From contig JAFDWH010000001.1 in the NCBI GenBank assembly GCA_018268595.1, forward strand, positions 1 to 64,000: DNA of 64,000 nt. Reading direction: 5' to 3'. The notes under the pieces are model-generated. The model did no database searches. It was not told the DNA's origin and saw only the letters and a program-made list of their open reading frames with translations. This document shows, piece after piece, positions 1-8,386 of the stretch. How positions within the stretch are numbered: the stretch's first letter is position 1; each line of letters begins with the position of its first letter. The stretch is from Actinomycetota bacterium (GTDB taxonomy: Bacteria > Actinomycetota > Thermoleophilia > Solirubrobacterales > Solirubrobacteraceae). Both the position numbers and the translations under genes were made by a program.

Positions 1-223
1 CCTCAAGAAGGAACTCGTCCACCGCCACACCTGGCCGACCCGCCGCGAGCTCACCAGCGCCGTCTTCGACTACGTCGAAGCGTTCTACAACCCGCGCCGG
101 CGACACTCCACGCTGCGGCATGCTCCCCCAAACCCAATTCGAGAAGGAAACCCTCTCTAACAACAACCAGAACTGACCTGGGGACACAAGCCCCCGGCTG
201 TCCACGAAAACGGGGGAAGTCCA
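1..223 (+). mobile_element. IS3-family insertion sequence, right-end fragment
   Basis: The window opens inside an IS3-type element reading rightwards. The 3' end of its transposase gene (2-176) is followed about 20 bp later by a terminal sequence at 199-223 that starts TGTCCACGAAAACGGGGG, which looks like an IS3-family right inverted repeat. The left part lies outside the window, so neither completeness nor a target duplication can be judged. A short tandem GGTACTCCC...GGTACTCCC lies just outside the end at 227-248. Assignment rests on the transposase C-terminus and the end sequence. Confidence 0.75.
2..176 (+). pseudogene. IS3-family transposase OrfB, C-terminal piece with frameshift
   Basis: This is the C-terminal end of the rve/DDE integrase-type OrfB. 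The segment FDYVEAFYNPRRRHSTLR is the classic IS3 OrfB tail before the stop. In the opening frame translation ends at 158-160 with an unusual tail. The +1 frame, starting at the ATG at 120, gives a tail containing QFEKETLSNNNQN and stops at 174-176, which fits the usual IS3 ending (MLSPxxFE...). One extra base around 117-122 therefore seems to have broken the frame. The 5' part, including the DDE residues, is outside the window. The gene is probably inactive, unless the indel is a sequencing error. Confidence 0.7.
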
Positions 224-286
224 CTTGGTACTCCCGGCTGGTACTCCCTCCCAGGATCCGAACAGCCGCACCTCCCCAACAACGAC

Positions 287-311
287 AAAAGCCCTGCTCT
301 CACGGGGCCTT
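287..311 (-). terminator. Possible minus-strand hairpin terminator
   Basis: On the minus strand AAGGCCC and GGGCTTTT can pair with one bulged G around a GTGAGAGCA-type loop, and a short T-run follows. It sits directly 3' (minus strand) of the CCCCCGCTATAG motif of the repeat at 315-352. That is the order expected after a tRNA 3' end. The stem is imperfect. Confidence 0.4.
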
Positions 312-314
312 CAT

Positions 315-352
315 CTATAGCGGGGGCGGGTTGTGAACACCAACCCGCGACC
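315..352. repeat. tRNA-3'-end-like dispersed repeat, type A, copy 1
   Basis: The repeat reads CTATAGCGGGGGCGGGTT, then nine bases, then AACCCGCGACC. It contains a perfect 7-bp hairpin (GCGGGTT at 326-332 with AACCCGC at 342-348). On the minus strand it resembles the T-arm and 3' acceptor strand of a tRNA (GGTCGCGGGTT...AACCCGCCCCCGCTA), but the loop is too long for a working tRNA. A close copy is at 29229-29265, again directly upstream of the same toxin-antitoxin pair. The CCCCCGCTATAG core is shared with the type B repeats in the island. Confidence 0.65.
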
Positions 353-406
353 GGGTACCGGTTCGTGGCGGTGCGAGAGTTGGCGTGATGCCGAGCGCCA
401 GCCCCC

Positions 407-435
407 TGTACAGGACGTTACGAGCCGTGTAGGGT
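407..435 (+). promoter_or_regulatory. Promoter of TA pair copy 1
   Basis: A TGTACA -35 (407-412) and a TAGGGT -10 (430-435) are separated by exactly 17 bp. The antitoxin ATG at 443 lies about 7 bp after the -10, so the transcript may be leaderless or nearly so. The same arrangement (TTTACA, 17 bp, TAGGGT) is conserved at 29318-29346 before the second copy of the operon, which supports the call. Confidence 0.6.
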
Positions 436-442
436 GGGGTTC

Positions 443-694
443 ATGGCCAGCCGCATCAATCTCTCGCTCGACCCCGAGTACTCCGAGAAGCTCTCGCGGC
501 TCGCCGAGCGGATGCACCTCCAAGAGGGCACACTCGCCAAGTCCCTCCTCTCGACCGCCCTCGACGGCGCCGACCCCGACGCCGCACACATCGTGCAACT
601 CCTCGACGGCATCCCCGGCGCCTACGAGCGCACACAAGAAGGCATCGCGCAGGCCCGGCGCGGCGACGGCGTCTCGCTCGACGACCTCGCATAG
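443..694 (+). CDS. Ribbon-helix-helix antitoxin, TA pair copy 1
   Basis: This is an 83-residue antitoxin-type protein. Its N-terminal half (SRINLSLDPEYSEKLSRLAE and following) has the beta-strand-helix-helix pattern of CopG/RHH DNA-binding proteins. The acidic C-terminal half would bind the toxin. By family knowledge it neutralises the RelE/ParE-like toxin encoded four bases downstream and represses the operon. I chose the ATG at 443 over an in-frame GTG at 434, which lies inside the -10 region. The copy at 29355-29606 differs at only one residue (V/I near the C-terminus), so this is a recent duplication or an exchange. Confidence 0.85.
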   Translation: MASRINLSLDPEYSEKLSRLAERMHLQEGTLAKSLLSTALDGADPDAAHIVQLLDGIPGAYERTQEGIAQARRGDGVSLDDLA

Positions 695-697
695 CCG

Positions 698-988
698 TTG
701 CCTCGCGTCATCGTCACGCCGCGCGCAGTCGCCGACCTCGGTGAGCTGATCGAGACGCTCGGCCTGCCCGCCAACGCCCTCCGACGCGTCCAGACCTCCC
801 TGCGCGTCCTCGAACGCTTCCCGCTCGCCGGCCGCGCGCTGACCGGCGCCTGGGAAGGCACCCGCTTCCTCATCGGCCCCTGGCCCTGGCTGATCCTCGT
901 CTACCTCCACGACGAGCAAGACGACGCTGTCTACATCGTCGCCGCACACGACGGACGCGGCTCCTCCGCAGCCACCAGCGCCCGCTGA
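698..988 (+). CDS. RelE/ParE-superfamily toxin, TA pair copy 1
   Basis: A 96-residue toxin of the RelE/ParE fold: start PRVIVTPRAVADLGELIETL, then PLAGRAL, then the C-terminal strands FLIGPWPWLILVYLHDE and VYIVAAHDGRG. It begins with TTG four bases after the antitoxin stop, so the two genes are co-transcribed and probably coupled. RelE members cleave mRNA on the ribosome and ParE members poison gyrase; the sequence alone does not decide between them. A near-identical toxin is at 29611-29901. The minus-strand gene at 1003 converges on it with a 14-bp gap. Confidence 0.85.
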   Translation: MPRVIVTPRAVADLGELIETLGLPANALRRVQTSLRVLERFPLAGRALTGAWEGTRFLIGPWPWLILVYLHDEQDDAVYIVAAHDGRGSSAATSAR

Positions 989-1002
989 CGGTGCCGGCTG
1001 CC

Positions 1003-1689
1003 TCAGAACACGAGGTGAGCGACGCCGATCGCCAGGAGGGCCGCTCCCGCGAGCAGCGCGCACCAATACACGATCCGGCCCTCGTCCCGAACGAGCCGGC
1101 TCTTGAACTCCTGAACCGCCGCGGCCGTGCGGTCGGGGGCGAGGGCGTAGGCGACGATCGGGATCTCCAGCAGGAGCAGCATGATGGCGTTGAAGGCGAG
1201 CACGACGAGCACCGCGCTGAAGGTCGACAGGTGCTGGCGGGCCAGCAGGTCCATCGCTGCCAGGTAGGTGACGCCGGGGATGTTCACGACGGCACCGACG
1301 ACGAACGTCACGCGGGGCGTGCCGCTCTGGAGTCGCTGCATCGCCTTCGACGGGGGCTTCGCCGCCTTCGCCTCGCGCCGTCTCTCGATCGCCGCGTCGT
1401 AGCGCTGGTCGCGTCCGCTGAAGAGGACGAGCGCGAGCAGCAGCAGGATCGCGCCGAGGACGAGCTCGGCGACTGGGCTGACGGTGTGCTTCGTCGTGGT
1501 CGTCGCGCCGGACGAGCCGCCGAGCGCGAGCACGATCACCAGCCCGCAGGAGACGCTCACCGTGATGGCGCCGAGCAGGAAGCCGAGCAGCAGGGGCTCG
1601 GGTCGTGGCAGCAGCATCATCACCACGACGCAGGCGAGCAGCGTCGGGTAGATCGCAGCCCAGACGGCCAGCAGGAGGATCGTTCCCAC
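1003..1689 (-). CDS. SfLAP/GAP-like (Sap family) membrane protein
   Basis: A 228-residue integral membrane protein with about six hydrophobic segments: ILLLAVWAAIYPTLLACVVV, a following LLLGFLLGAITVSVSCGLVIV stretch, and others near the middle and C-terminus. A basic cytoplasmic loop (RRREAKAAKPPSK) splits it into two halves. This layout resembles the mycobacterial sulfolipid-addressing/GAP family within the LysE-like transporters, which export lipids or small molecules. The substrate is unknown. It is preceded (minus strand) by the LuxR regulator gene with a 20-bp gap, so the regulator and this gene may form an operon. Confidence 0.6.
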   Translation of the reverse strand: MGTILLLAVWAAIYPTLLACVVVMMLLPRPEPLLLGFLLGAITVSVSCGLVIVLALGGSSGATTTTKHTVSPVAELVLGAILLLLALVLFSGRDQRYDAAIERRREAKAAKPPSKAMQRLQSGTPRVTFVVGAVVNIPGVTYLAAMDLLARQHLSTFSAVLVVLAFNAIMLLLLEIPIVAYALAPDRTAAAVQEFKSRLVRDEGRIVYWCALLAGAALLAIGVAHLVF

Positions 1690-1709
1690 GAACGGCGCCC
1701 TCCCGGCGT

Positions 1710-3929
1710 TCAGCCGCCGCGCCGCGTCCGCGGGCCTGCTGTCGTGGATCGGAGGCCGAGCTGCTCGACGATCTCGACGGCTTCGGACCGTCCCGTCACG
1801 CCGAGCTTGTCGTAGATCGACGCGACGTGGGTCTTGACAGTGGGCCGCGCGAGGCAGAGCCGGTCGGCGACCTCCTGCAACGAGAGATGCGTCGGAAGGA
1901 AGCTGAGCACCCGCAGCTCGGCCGCCGTGAGCCCGAGATCGCGGCCCTGCGCAATCCGCCGTTCGAGACGACGCAGTCGGGCAGGCAGCGTGCCGGCGTC
2001 GGGATATCGCTGCAGCGTGTCGCCGGCGGCATGCGCGAGCTCGAGCGCGCCCGCAGGGTCGCCGAGGTCGAGGCTGATCTCAGCGGAGCGCAGCGCGAGG
2101 TCGGCGTCGGCCCAGGCCGCCGCGCGCAGGTGTCGACGCAGCCTCCGGACGTGATCGAGCTGGCGCGCCGCCTCTGGGTGGTCACCTCGCTGCTCGTGCG
2201 CGAGCGCTCCTGCCGTGTAGGCGACGGCGCTGCCGGCCGTCCCGTCGAGGTGAGCGTCGGCGATCAGCCAGGTGGCTTCGACCGCCCATCGCTGCACGTC
2301 TCGCCGATCGTCGGTCTCCGCCGCCGCGAAGACCAGATAGCCGAGGATGACGGCCCGCACATGATCGAGCTCGGGGTGGTCGCGCAGCAGCGCGAGTCCC
2401 TCCCGCAGCACGGCGATCGCCTCCTGCGGCCGGCCGAGCAGGACGTAGGCCACTCCCATTGCGCGACAGCCGCTGGCAAGCCAGCGGGTGCCCGCCCGCT
2501 TCTCGGCCGCGTAGGCGACCTGCGCGTCGCGCAGCATCTGGGTGATGCCGTCCGGCGCCAGGATGGTGCGGAGGCTCGCGAGCGACGAGCGCAGCGACGA
2601 CGCCCCGTCGGCGGACGGCACGTCGAGCGGCGCCCGCTCGGCCGCGGCGATGAAGCGCCGTGCACGGGCCGCGTCGCCGCCGTAGAAGGAGATCCACGCG
2701 GCCGCGAGCGACAGCTGCGGGTCTGAGGCGATCTCCTCGTCGGTGCAGCGTTCGATCCAGCGCCGCACGCGCTGGCTGTGCCCATGCATCGCGAACTCGT
2801 CGCGATGTGCGAGGGCGATGCGCCCGGCCTGAGCGAGATCGCCGCTCTCGTGCGCGTAGGCGAACGCCTCACCGGGGGCTCCGTGCTGCTCGCACCACCG
2901 TGCCGCCCGGCGCCGGTACACGGGCAGCAACTCCGGGTGACGGCGAGTGAGCTCCGCGCGCAGGAGGTCGCTGAACAGATGGTGGTAGCGGTACCACTCT
3001 CGGCGGCCGTCGATCGGGACGACGAAGGCGTTCGCACGAGCGAGCGCCTCCAGCGACGCGGCCGCGTCGGTCGTGCCGAGCATCGCATCGCACAGCGGCG
3101 CCGTCATCCGCTCGAGGATCGACGTTCCGAGCAGGAATCTCCTGAGCTGCTCGGGCTGGCGTTCCAGCACCTCCTCCAGCAGGTAGTCGGCGATCTGGGT
3201 CTGATCGCCCGACAGCGCGGCGGCCCTCGCGCCGGCATCGTCCTGCCCGCTCAGCGACAGCGTCGCGAGCACGACTGCGGCAGCCCACCCCTCCGTCCGC
3301 TCGCGCAGCGCCTCGGCTGCGTCTGCCGAGAGCTCGAGCGCTCCGCTCGCCGCGACGTCGCGCGTCTCCTTCGCGTCCAAGGCGAGCAACCCGGTCCCGA
3401 TCTCGATCAGATCTCCGCCTGCACGAAGGCGGCCCAGCGGCACCCCCGGATCGCCGCGCGTGACCAGCACCAGTTGGGAGCCGGACGGAACCTCGTCGAC
3501 GAGGAACGCCAGGATCGTCCGGCTTTGCCGCGCCGTGACGGCGTGCACGTCGTCCAGCACCAGGACGAACGGGGCGCGCTCCGCGAGGTCGGCGGCCAGG
3601 CGCGGCAGGACGACCTCGTCGATCCGCGGCGTCCGTCGCGCCAACTCCTCCCCCGCCGCGTCGGCGAGCGGGCCCGTGCGTTCGAGCGCCGCGGCGATGC
3701 GGCCGAGCAGCACGGCGGGGTCGTTGTCACCGCGGCCGAGCCGCACCCAGCAGGTGGGCCGCGGATCGAGGTCGCTCCACTGCGCGACGAGCGTCGACTT
3801 CCCGTAGCCGGCCGGCGCGGAGACCAGCACAAGTCGGCTGCGCTGCGCGTCGATCTGCACCGGAGCCAGGCGCGCTCGCGGTGTCACGCCGCGTCGGACG
3901 GCCGGAGCTTGCAGGTTTGACGTCAGCAC
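1710..3929 (-). CDS. MalT-like LuxR-family ATP-dependent transcriptional regulator
   Basis: A 739-residue STAND-type regulator. Residues 38-45 (APAGYGKS) are the P-loop, and FVLVLDDVHAV near residues 121-131 is the Walker B region. The middle is an alpha-helical TPR/MalT-like sensor region. The C-terminus (from LTAAELRVLSFLP, through RPTVKTHVASIYDKLGV) is a LuxR/GerE helix-turn-helix. Such proteins bind an inducer and ATP, multimerise and activate nearby promoters. Likely targets are the membrane protein downstream or the divergent genes, but no operator is certain. The length is slightly below the 850-900 residues common in the family. Confidence 0.85.
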   Translation of the reverse strand: MLTSNLQAPAVRRGVTPRARLAPVQIDAQRSRLVLVSAPAGYGKSTLVAQWSDLDPRPTCWVRLGRGDNDPAVLLGRIAAALERTGPLADAAGEELARRTPRIDEVVLPRLAADLAERAPFVLVLDDVHAVTARQSRTILAFLVDEVPSGSQLVLVTRGDPGVPLGRLRAGGDLIEIGTGLLALDAKETRDVAASGALELSADAAEALRERTEGWAAAVVLATLSLSGQDDAGARAAALSGDQTQIADYLLEEVLERQPEQLRRFLLGTSILERMTAPLCDAMLGTTDAAASLEALARANAFVVPIDGRREWYRYHHLFSDLLRAELTRRHPELLPVYRRRAARWCEQHGAPGEAFAYAHESGDLAQAGRIALAHRDEFAMHGHSQRVRRWIERCTDEEIASDPQLSLAAAWISFYGGDAARARRFIAAAERAPLDVPSADGASSLRSSLASLRTILAPDGITQMLRDAQVAYAAEKRAGTRWLASGCRAMGVAYVLLGRPQEAIAVLREGLALLRDHPELDHVRAVILGYLVFAAAETDDRRDVQRWAVEATWLIADAHLDGTAGSAVAYTAGALAHEQRGDHPEAARQLDHVRRLRRHLRAAAWADADLALRSAEISLDLGDPAGALELAHAAGDTLQRYPDAGTLPARLRRLERRIAQGRDLGLTAAELRVLSFLPTHLSLQEVADRLCLARPTVKTHVASIYDKLGVTGRSEAVEIVEQLGLRSTTAGPRTRRGG

Positions 3930-4071
3930 TTGCGTGACCAGCTCCAGTTCCCTGTCGCTTGGCCGTGGACGGACGAGATCGACACTAGGTCGGCGTCAGG
4001 GACGCGGCATCAGCCGAAACTACGCACAACTCATCCGAGCATCGTCCGGGGTTCTCGAGTCAGCCACATAG

Positions 4072-4362
4072 GCCGATGACGGCCGGCGGCCCGCGCCGTA
4101 CGGTCAAGCCACCATCCGCAAGCCGACGAACACCGACAGCAGGAGCGAGTCGGGCAGCGCCGTCTTCCTGACGCCCGCCGAGCGGCGCGTCCTGCACCTC
4201 CTGCCCACGTATCGAACGCTGGCCGCCATCGGCGACCAACTCGGCATCGGCCGTCCGACGGTGAAGACGCACGTCGAGAGCATCTACAAGAAGCTCGGGG
4301 CCACGAAGCGAGCCGAGGCCGTGCAGCGGGCTGAGAGCGCAGGCCTCCTGCCCCGTCCCTGA
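4072..4362 (+). pseudogene. Orphan LuxR helix-turn-helix remnant
   Basis: This open stretch between stop codons at 4069-4071 and 4360-4362 encodes a complete LuxR/GerE DNA-binding domain (LTPAERRVLHLLP ... GRPTVKTHVESIYKKLGA ... EAVQRAESAGLLP). The frame has no ATG, GTG or TTG before the HTH, and there is no receiver or sensor domain. It is best read as the 3' remnant of a larger LuxR regulator whose 5' part is lost. It is related to, but distinct from, the C-terminus of the divergent regulator ending at 1710. Initiation at CTG 4168 cannot be excluded. It fills most of the gap 3930-4376; otherwise I see only promoter-like sequence there. Confidence 0.6.
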
Positions 4363-4376
4363 GGAGAGGCCGGTTG

Positions 4377-5250
4377 ATGAGCACGGACCTGACGAGTTGG
4401 CGCGACGGCGAGGTGAAATCGCGCATCCTCGAGTTCGTCCGGTCGGTCACCAAGCCCGGTGAGACGTTCGTGGCGCCCGAGGCGCGCATCGCGACCTTCG
4501 ACAACGACGGCACGCTGTGGTGCGAGAAGCCGATGTACGTGCAGGCCGACTTTCTCGTGCGTCGCTGGAAGGAGATGGCCACGACCGATCCGGCCAAGGC
4601 GACGGAGCAGCCATACAAGGCGGTCGCGGAGAACGATCAGGTCTGGCTCACGAGCCTCCTCGACCATGTGCCGGAGGTGATCAAGGGGGTCACCGAGGCT
4701 TACCGGGGGGGTCACGGTCGAGGCGTTCGAGCAGGCCGTGCAGGAGTTCTTCGCGACGGTGACCCACCCGACGCTGGGCGTGCCGTACACCAAGGTCGGC
4801 TACCGACCGATGCGCGAGCTGCTCGACCTGCTCGACGCCAACGACTTCACTGTCTTCGTCTGCTCAGGCGGGGGCCGTGACTTCATGCGTGTCGTCTCGG
4901 AGCAGATGTACGGCATTCCCCGCGAGCGCGTGATCGGCACCGCGGCGGCGGTGCAGTACCGCGATGGAGAGCTCTGCCACGCCAACGCGATCGAGCAGCC
5001 GATCGACGACGGCACCGGCAAGCCGGAGCACATCTGGATGCGGACGGGGCGCAAGCCGCTCCTGGCAGCCGGCAACGCCGACGGCGACGTGCCGATGCTC
5101 GAGACCGCCCGCTTCAGCATCCTGCTCGATCACGACGACGCCCGCCGCGAGTTCGCATATGCCAAGGGCGCCGAGCAGGCACTGGCCGAAGCCCGGCAGC
5201 ACGACTGGACGGTGGTCAGCATGAGAGCCGACTTCGCGACCGTCTTCTAG
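4377..5250 (+). pseudogene. HAD-superfamily phosphatase, frameshifted
   Basis: This is a haloacid-dehalogenase-type hydrolase of about 290 residues. The first motif is TFDNDGTLW (aspartate nucleophile), the second FVCSGGGRDF, and the last two are RKPLLAAGNADGDVPML. These enzymes dephosphorylate small metabolites and some are secreted acid phosphatases; the substrate is unknown. The frame breaks in a run of seven G at 4705-4711. Removing one G joins TEAYRG to VTVEAFEQAVQEFF and restores one protein. The ATG at 4377 follows a good GAGGAGAGG ribosome site. Either the gene is inactive or the homopolymer was miscalled. Confidence 0.8.
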
Positions 5251-5268
5251 ATGCCTGGCACGACCGCA

Positions 5269-5287
5269 ATCGGCCACTTTGGCCGAT
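5269..5287. promoter_or_regulatory. Perfect inverted repeat downstream of the HAD gene
   Basis: ATCGGCC and GGCCGAT flank a five-base spacer. The site lies 18 bp after the HAD stop and 121 bp before the DUF1269-like start. It could be a weak terminator hairpin (no T-run) or a regulator site. A related GCCACATAGGCCGATG string occurs at 4063-4078, just before the LuxR remnant, which favours a shared operator. The gap 5251-5407 holds nothing else clear. Confidence 0.35.
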
Positions 5288-5407
5288 GTGCGGGCGCGAG
5301 TCCTCGCCTACCGTCGGAGTGAGAGTCGCAGGACGTCCCCGCCGGCCGTGCGCCGGCCCGTCCTGCACCACAACAGGGATCCCAGGCGGATCTGACAGGA
5401 GTTCACG

Positions 5408-5935
5408 ATGAGCGACCATCCAGTTTTCGTCTACGCGGCGACCTATCCCAGCACCGACGACGCCTGGGCCGACTACGAGGTCCTGCTCGAGCTGCATGCC
5501 GACAAGCTCGTGGGCACCTACGACGCCGCCGTGATCGACAAGGACCTGAACGGCAAGGTCCACGTCCACAAGCACGAGAAGGCCACCCAGCACGGCGCCT
5601 GGGGAGGGATCGCGGTCGGTGCGCTCGTCGGCGCGCTGTTCGCGCCGGCGGTCGTCGGCGCGGCCGCGGTCGGCGGTGTCGTCGGCGGTCTCGGCGGCCA
5701 CTTCCGCAAGGGCCTCTCGCGCAGCGACGCGAAGGAGTTCGGCGAGACGCTCGAGGCCGGCGAGGCGTCGCTGGTCGTGATCGGGGAGTCGAAGGTCGGC
5801 GAGCAGCTCGACAAGGCGTTGACACGCGCACAGAAGTCGGTCGAGAAAGAGGTCGACGCCGAAGCCAAGGACTTCAAGCACGACCTCGAGGCCGCGGAGA
5901 AGGAATTGGCCGAGCAGGAGGCCGCCCCGCGCTAG
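5408..5935 (+). CDS. DUF1269-like protein with glycine-rich membrane segment
   Basis: A 175-residue protein. Residues 1-60 are a compact alpha/beta region (ATYPSTDDAWADYEVLLEL). Residues 68-100 are a Gly/Ala/Val hydrophobic stretch (IAVGALVGALFAPAVVGAA) that probably inserts into the membrane. The C-terminal 50 residues are a charged helical coiled coil (EKEVDAEAKDFKHDLEAAEK). The arrangement matches the DUF1269 family, which is common in actinobacteria and has no settled function. The ATG at 5408 follows GACAGGAG. It sits alone between the HAD gene and the sulfatase. Confidence 0.7.
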   Translation: MSDHPVFVYAATYPSTDDAWADYEVLLELHADKLVGTYDAAVIDKDLNGKVHVHKHEKATQHGAWGGIAVGALVGALFAPAVVGAAAVGGVVGGLGGHFRKGLSRSDAKEFGETLEAGEASLVVIGESKVGEQLDKALTRAQKSVEKEVDAEAKDFKHDLEAAEKELAEQEAAPR

Positions 5936-6006
5936 CCGCCGCGGCTCACGCCGCGACCGTGTCCGCACGAGACCAAACGACTTCGACCACCGAACGGAGA
6001 TCTGTC

Positions 6007-8346
6007 GTGACCACCCCATTCAGAGGCGTCATCAACGTCGACATCAGAGATTCGACGCCCGACTGGACGCCATACGCGCAGCCGGTCCCGCCGGACGGGG
6101 CGCCCAGCGTGCTGTACGTCGTCCTCGACGACGTCGGCTTCTCGGCGCTCGAGCCGTTCGGCGGGACGATCGAGGTACCGAACATCAAGCGGCTCGCCGA
6201 CAACGGCCTCACGTACACGAACTTCCACACGACGGCGCTCTGCTCGCCGACGCGTTCGTGCCTGCTGACCGGCCGCAACCACACGACGAACGGGATGGCC
6301 TGCATCGCCGAGGCGTCGTCGGGCTTCCCGAACGCGAACGGGCACATCCCGATGGAGTGCGCGATGCTCCCGGAAGTCCTGGGCGAGCGCGGCTGGAGCA
6401 CGTTCATGGTCGGCAAGTGGCACCTGTGCGCCGAGGACGAGGAGAACCTCGCCTCGCGACGCCAGGGCTGGCCGTCCGGGCGTGGCTTCGACCGCTGGTA
6501 CGGGTTCCTGGGGGCCGAGACGAACCAGTGGTATCCGGACCTCGTCCACGACAACCACCCGGTCGACCCGCCGAAGACGCCCGAGCAGGGCTACCACCTC
6601 TCGGTCGACATCACCGACAAGGCGATGTCCTACATCCGCGACATGAAGGCGGTCGCGCCGGAGAAGCCGTTCTTCCTCTACTACTCGTTCGGCGCCGGCC
6701 ACGCGCCCCACCACGTCCCGAAGGAGTGGGCGGACAGGTACAAGGGCAAGTTCGACATGGGCTACGAGGCCTATCGCGAGCAGGTCTTCGCCAACCAGAA
6801 GAAGCTCGGGATCGTGCCCGCGAGCGCCGAGCTCTCGCCGATCAACCCTTACAGCGACCTGAAGGGCCCGCAGGGGCAGCCGTGGCCGGAGGGGGACAGC
6901 GTGCTGCCGTGGGCCTCCCTCTCCGACGACGAGCAGAAGCTGTTCTCGCGGATGGCGGAGGTCTACGCGGGCTTCGTCAGCCACGCCGACGATCAGCTCG
7001 GGCGCATGCTCGACTACCTGGAGGAGTCCGGGCAGCTCGAGAACACGCTGGTCGTGCTCGTCTCCGACAACGGCGCCTCGGGCGAGGGCGGCCCGACCGG
7101 CTCGGTCAACGAGAACAAGTACTTCAACTCGATTCCCGACTCGCTCGCGGACAACCTCAGATACCTCGACGTGCTCGGCAGCACGAAGACGTACAACCAC
7201 TATCCGACCGGGTGGGCGTGGGCGTTCAACACGCCGTTCAAGCTGTGGAAGCGCTACGCCAACTACCAGGGCGGCACGGCCGACCCGATGATCGTCTCCT
7301 GGCCCGCGCAGATCAAGCAGACGGGCATCCGCACGCAGTACCAGCACGCGATCGACATCGTGCCGACGATCTACGACTGCCTCGGGGTCGAGCTGCCGGA
7401 GGTCTACCGGGGCGCCGTGCAGATCCCGCTGGAGGGCGAGAGCTTCAAGGCGACCTTTCACGACGAGCAGGCGAAGGGCCGCCAGACGCAGTTCTACTCG
7501 ATGCTCGGCACGCGCGGGATCTACCACGACGGCTGGAAGGCGGCGTCGGTGACGCCCGCGATGCCGGATGCGTGGGCGCAGTTCGCCACGCAGCGGTGGG
7601 AGCTGTTCGACACCACGGCCGACCCGAGCGAGTGCCACGACCTGGCCGAGCAGGAGCCGGAGCGGCTGCAGGAGCTGGTGGCGCTGTGGTGGTCGGAGGC
7701 GGGCAAGTACAACGCGCTGCCGCTGGAGTCCCGCAAGGCGGTCGACATCCTCACGACCGCGCGGCCGCAGCTCGCGAAGCCGCGCGAGCAGTACGAGTAC
7801 TACCCGGGCTGCGAGGAGGTGCCCGAGTCGGTCGCGGTGAACGTCCGCAACCGCTCCTACGGCATCTCGGTCGACGTCACGATCGAGACGAGAGAGGCCG
7901 GCGGCGTGCTGTTCGCGCACGGATGCCGCTTCGGCGGCCACGCCCTCTACGTCAAGGACGGCAAGCTCAAGTACGACTACAACTACGTCGGCGAGCAGGA
8001 CCAGTACGTCGAGTCCGACAAGCCGATCCCGACCGGCGACGTTCGGCTCTCGGCCTCCTTCGAGAAGGACGGCGACGCGATGCCGACCACCGGCACGCTC
8101 AGCCTCTACTTCAACAGAGAGAAGGTCGGCGAGGGGAAGATCAAGACCCAGCCCGGCAAGTTCTCGCTCGCCGGAGAGGGCCTCAACGTCGGCATGGACC
8201 GCGGCGAGCCGGTCACCGACGACTATCCCGGCGACGCGCCGTGGGCGTTCGTCGGCGGGGCGATCCACAAGGTGATCGTCAACGTCTCCGGCGAGTCGTT
8301 CGTCGACCGCGAGAAGGAGGTCGCGGCGGCGTTCGCGCGCGACTGA
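6007..8346 (+). CDS. Arylsulfatase (Cys-type, type I sulfatase)
   Basis: A 779-residue sulfatase from GTG 6007 (GGAG eight bases upstream; an in-frame GTG at 5959 would add 16 residues). Metal-binding DD (residues 41-42) and the signature C79-S-P-T-R are present, with later DNGASGEGG and GGTADPMIVSW motifs. The cysteine must be converted to formylglycine for activity. About 150 C-terminal residues form an extra beta-rich domain. There is no signal peptide, so the enzyme appears cytoplasmic or is exported in another way. The maturase gene follows after 40 bp. The substrate (aryl or alkyl sulfate ester) cannot be read from the sequence. The SulP carrier downstream may handle the released sulfate. 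Confidence 0.9.
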   Translation: MTTPFRGVINVDIRDSTPDWTPYAQPVPPDGAPSVLYVVLDDVGFSALEPFGGTIEVPNIKRLADNGLTYTNFHTTALCSPTRSCLLTGRNHTTNGMACIAEASSGFPNANGHIPMECAMLPEVLGERGWSTFMVGKWHLCAEDEENLASRRQGWPSGRGFDRWYGFLGAETNQWYPDLVHDNHPVDPPKTPEQGYHLSVDITDKAMSYIRDMKAVAPEKPFFLYYSFGAGHAPHHVPKEWADRYKGKFDMGYEAYREQVFANQKKLGIVPASAELSPINPYSDLKGPQGQPWPEGDSVLPWASLSDDEQKLFSRMAEVYAGFVSHADDQLGRMLDYLEESGQLENTLVVLVSDNGASGEGGPTGSVNENKYFNSIPDSLADNLRYLDVLGSTKTYNHYPTGWAWAFNTPFKLWKRYANYQGGTADPMIVSWPAQIKQTGIRTQYQHAIDIVPTIYDCLGVELPEVYRGAVQIPLEGESFKATFHDEQAKGRQTQFYSMLGTRGIYHDGWKAASVTPAMPDAWAQFATQRWELFDTTADPSECHDLAEQEPERLQELVALWWSEAGKYNALPLESRKAVDILTTARPQLAKPREQYEYYPGCEEVPESVAVNVRNRSYGISVDVTIETREAGGVLFAHGCRFGGHALYVKDGKLKYDYNYVGEQDQYVESDKPIPTGDVRLSASFEKDGDAMPTTGTLSLYFNREKVGEGKIKTQPGKFSLAGEGLNVGMDRGEPVTDDYPGDAPWAFVGGAIHKVIVNVSGESFVDREKEVAAAFARD

Positions 8347-8386
8347 GCGACGCGAACGGATCGAGAGCGAGAACGAGGGTTCGAAC

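Noticed and set aside
315-352. Functional tRNA gene on the minus strand
   Set aside because: Only a T-arm/acceptor-like half is seen. The loop has nine bases and no anticodon or D arm can be folded next to it.
5932-8268. 778-residue minus-strand open frame opposite the sulfatase
   Set aside because: Low-complexity Arg/Leu/Val sequence mirroring sulfatase codons; no ribosome site or domain.
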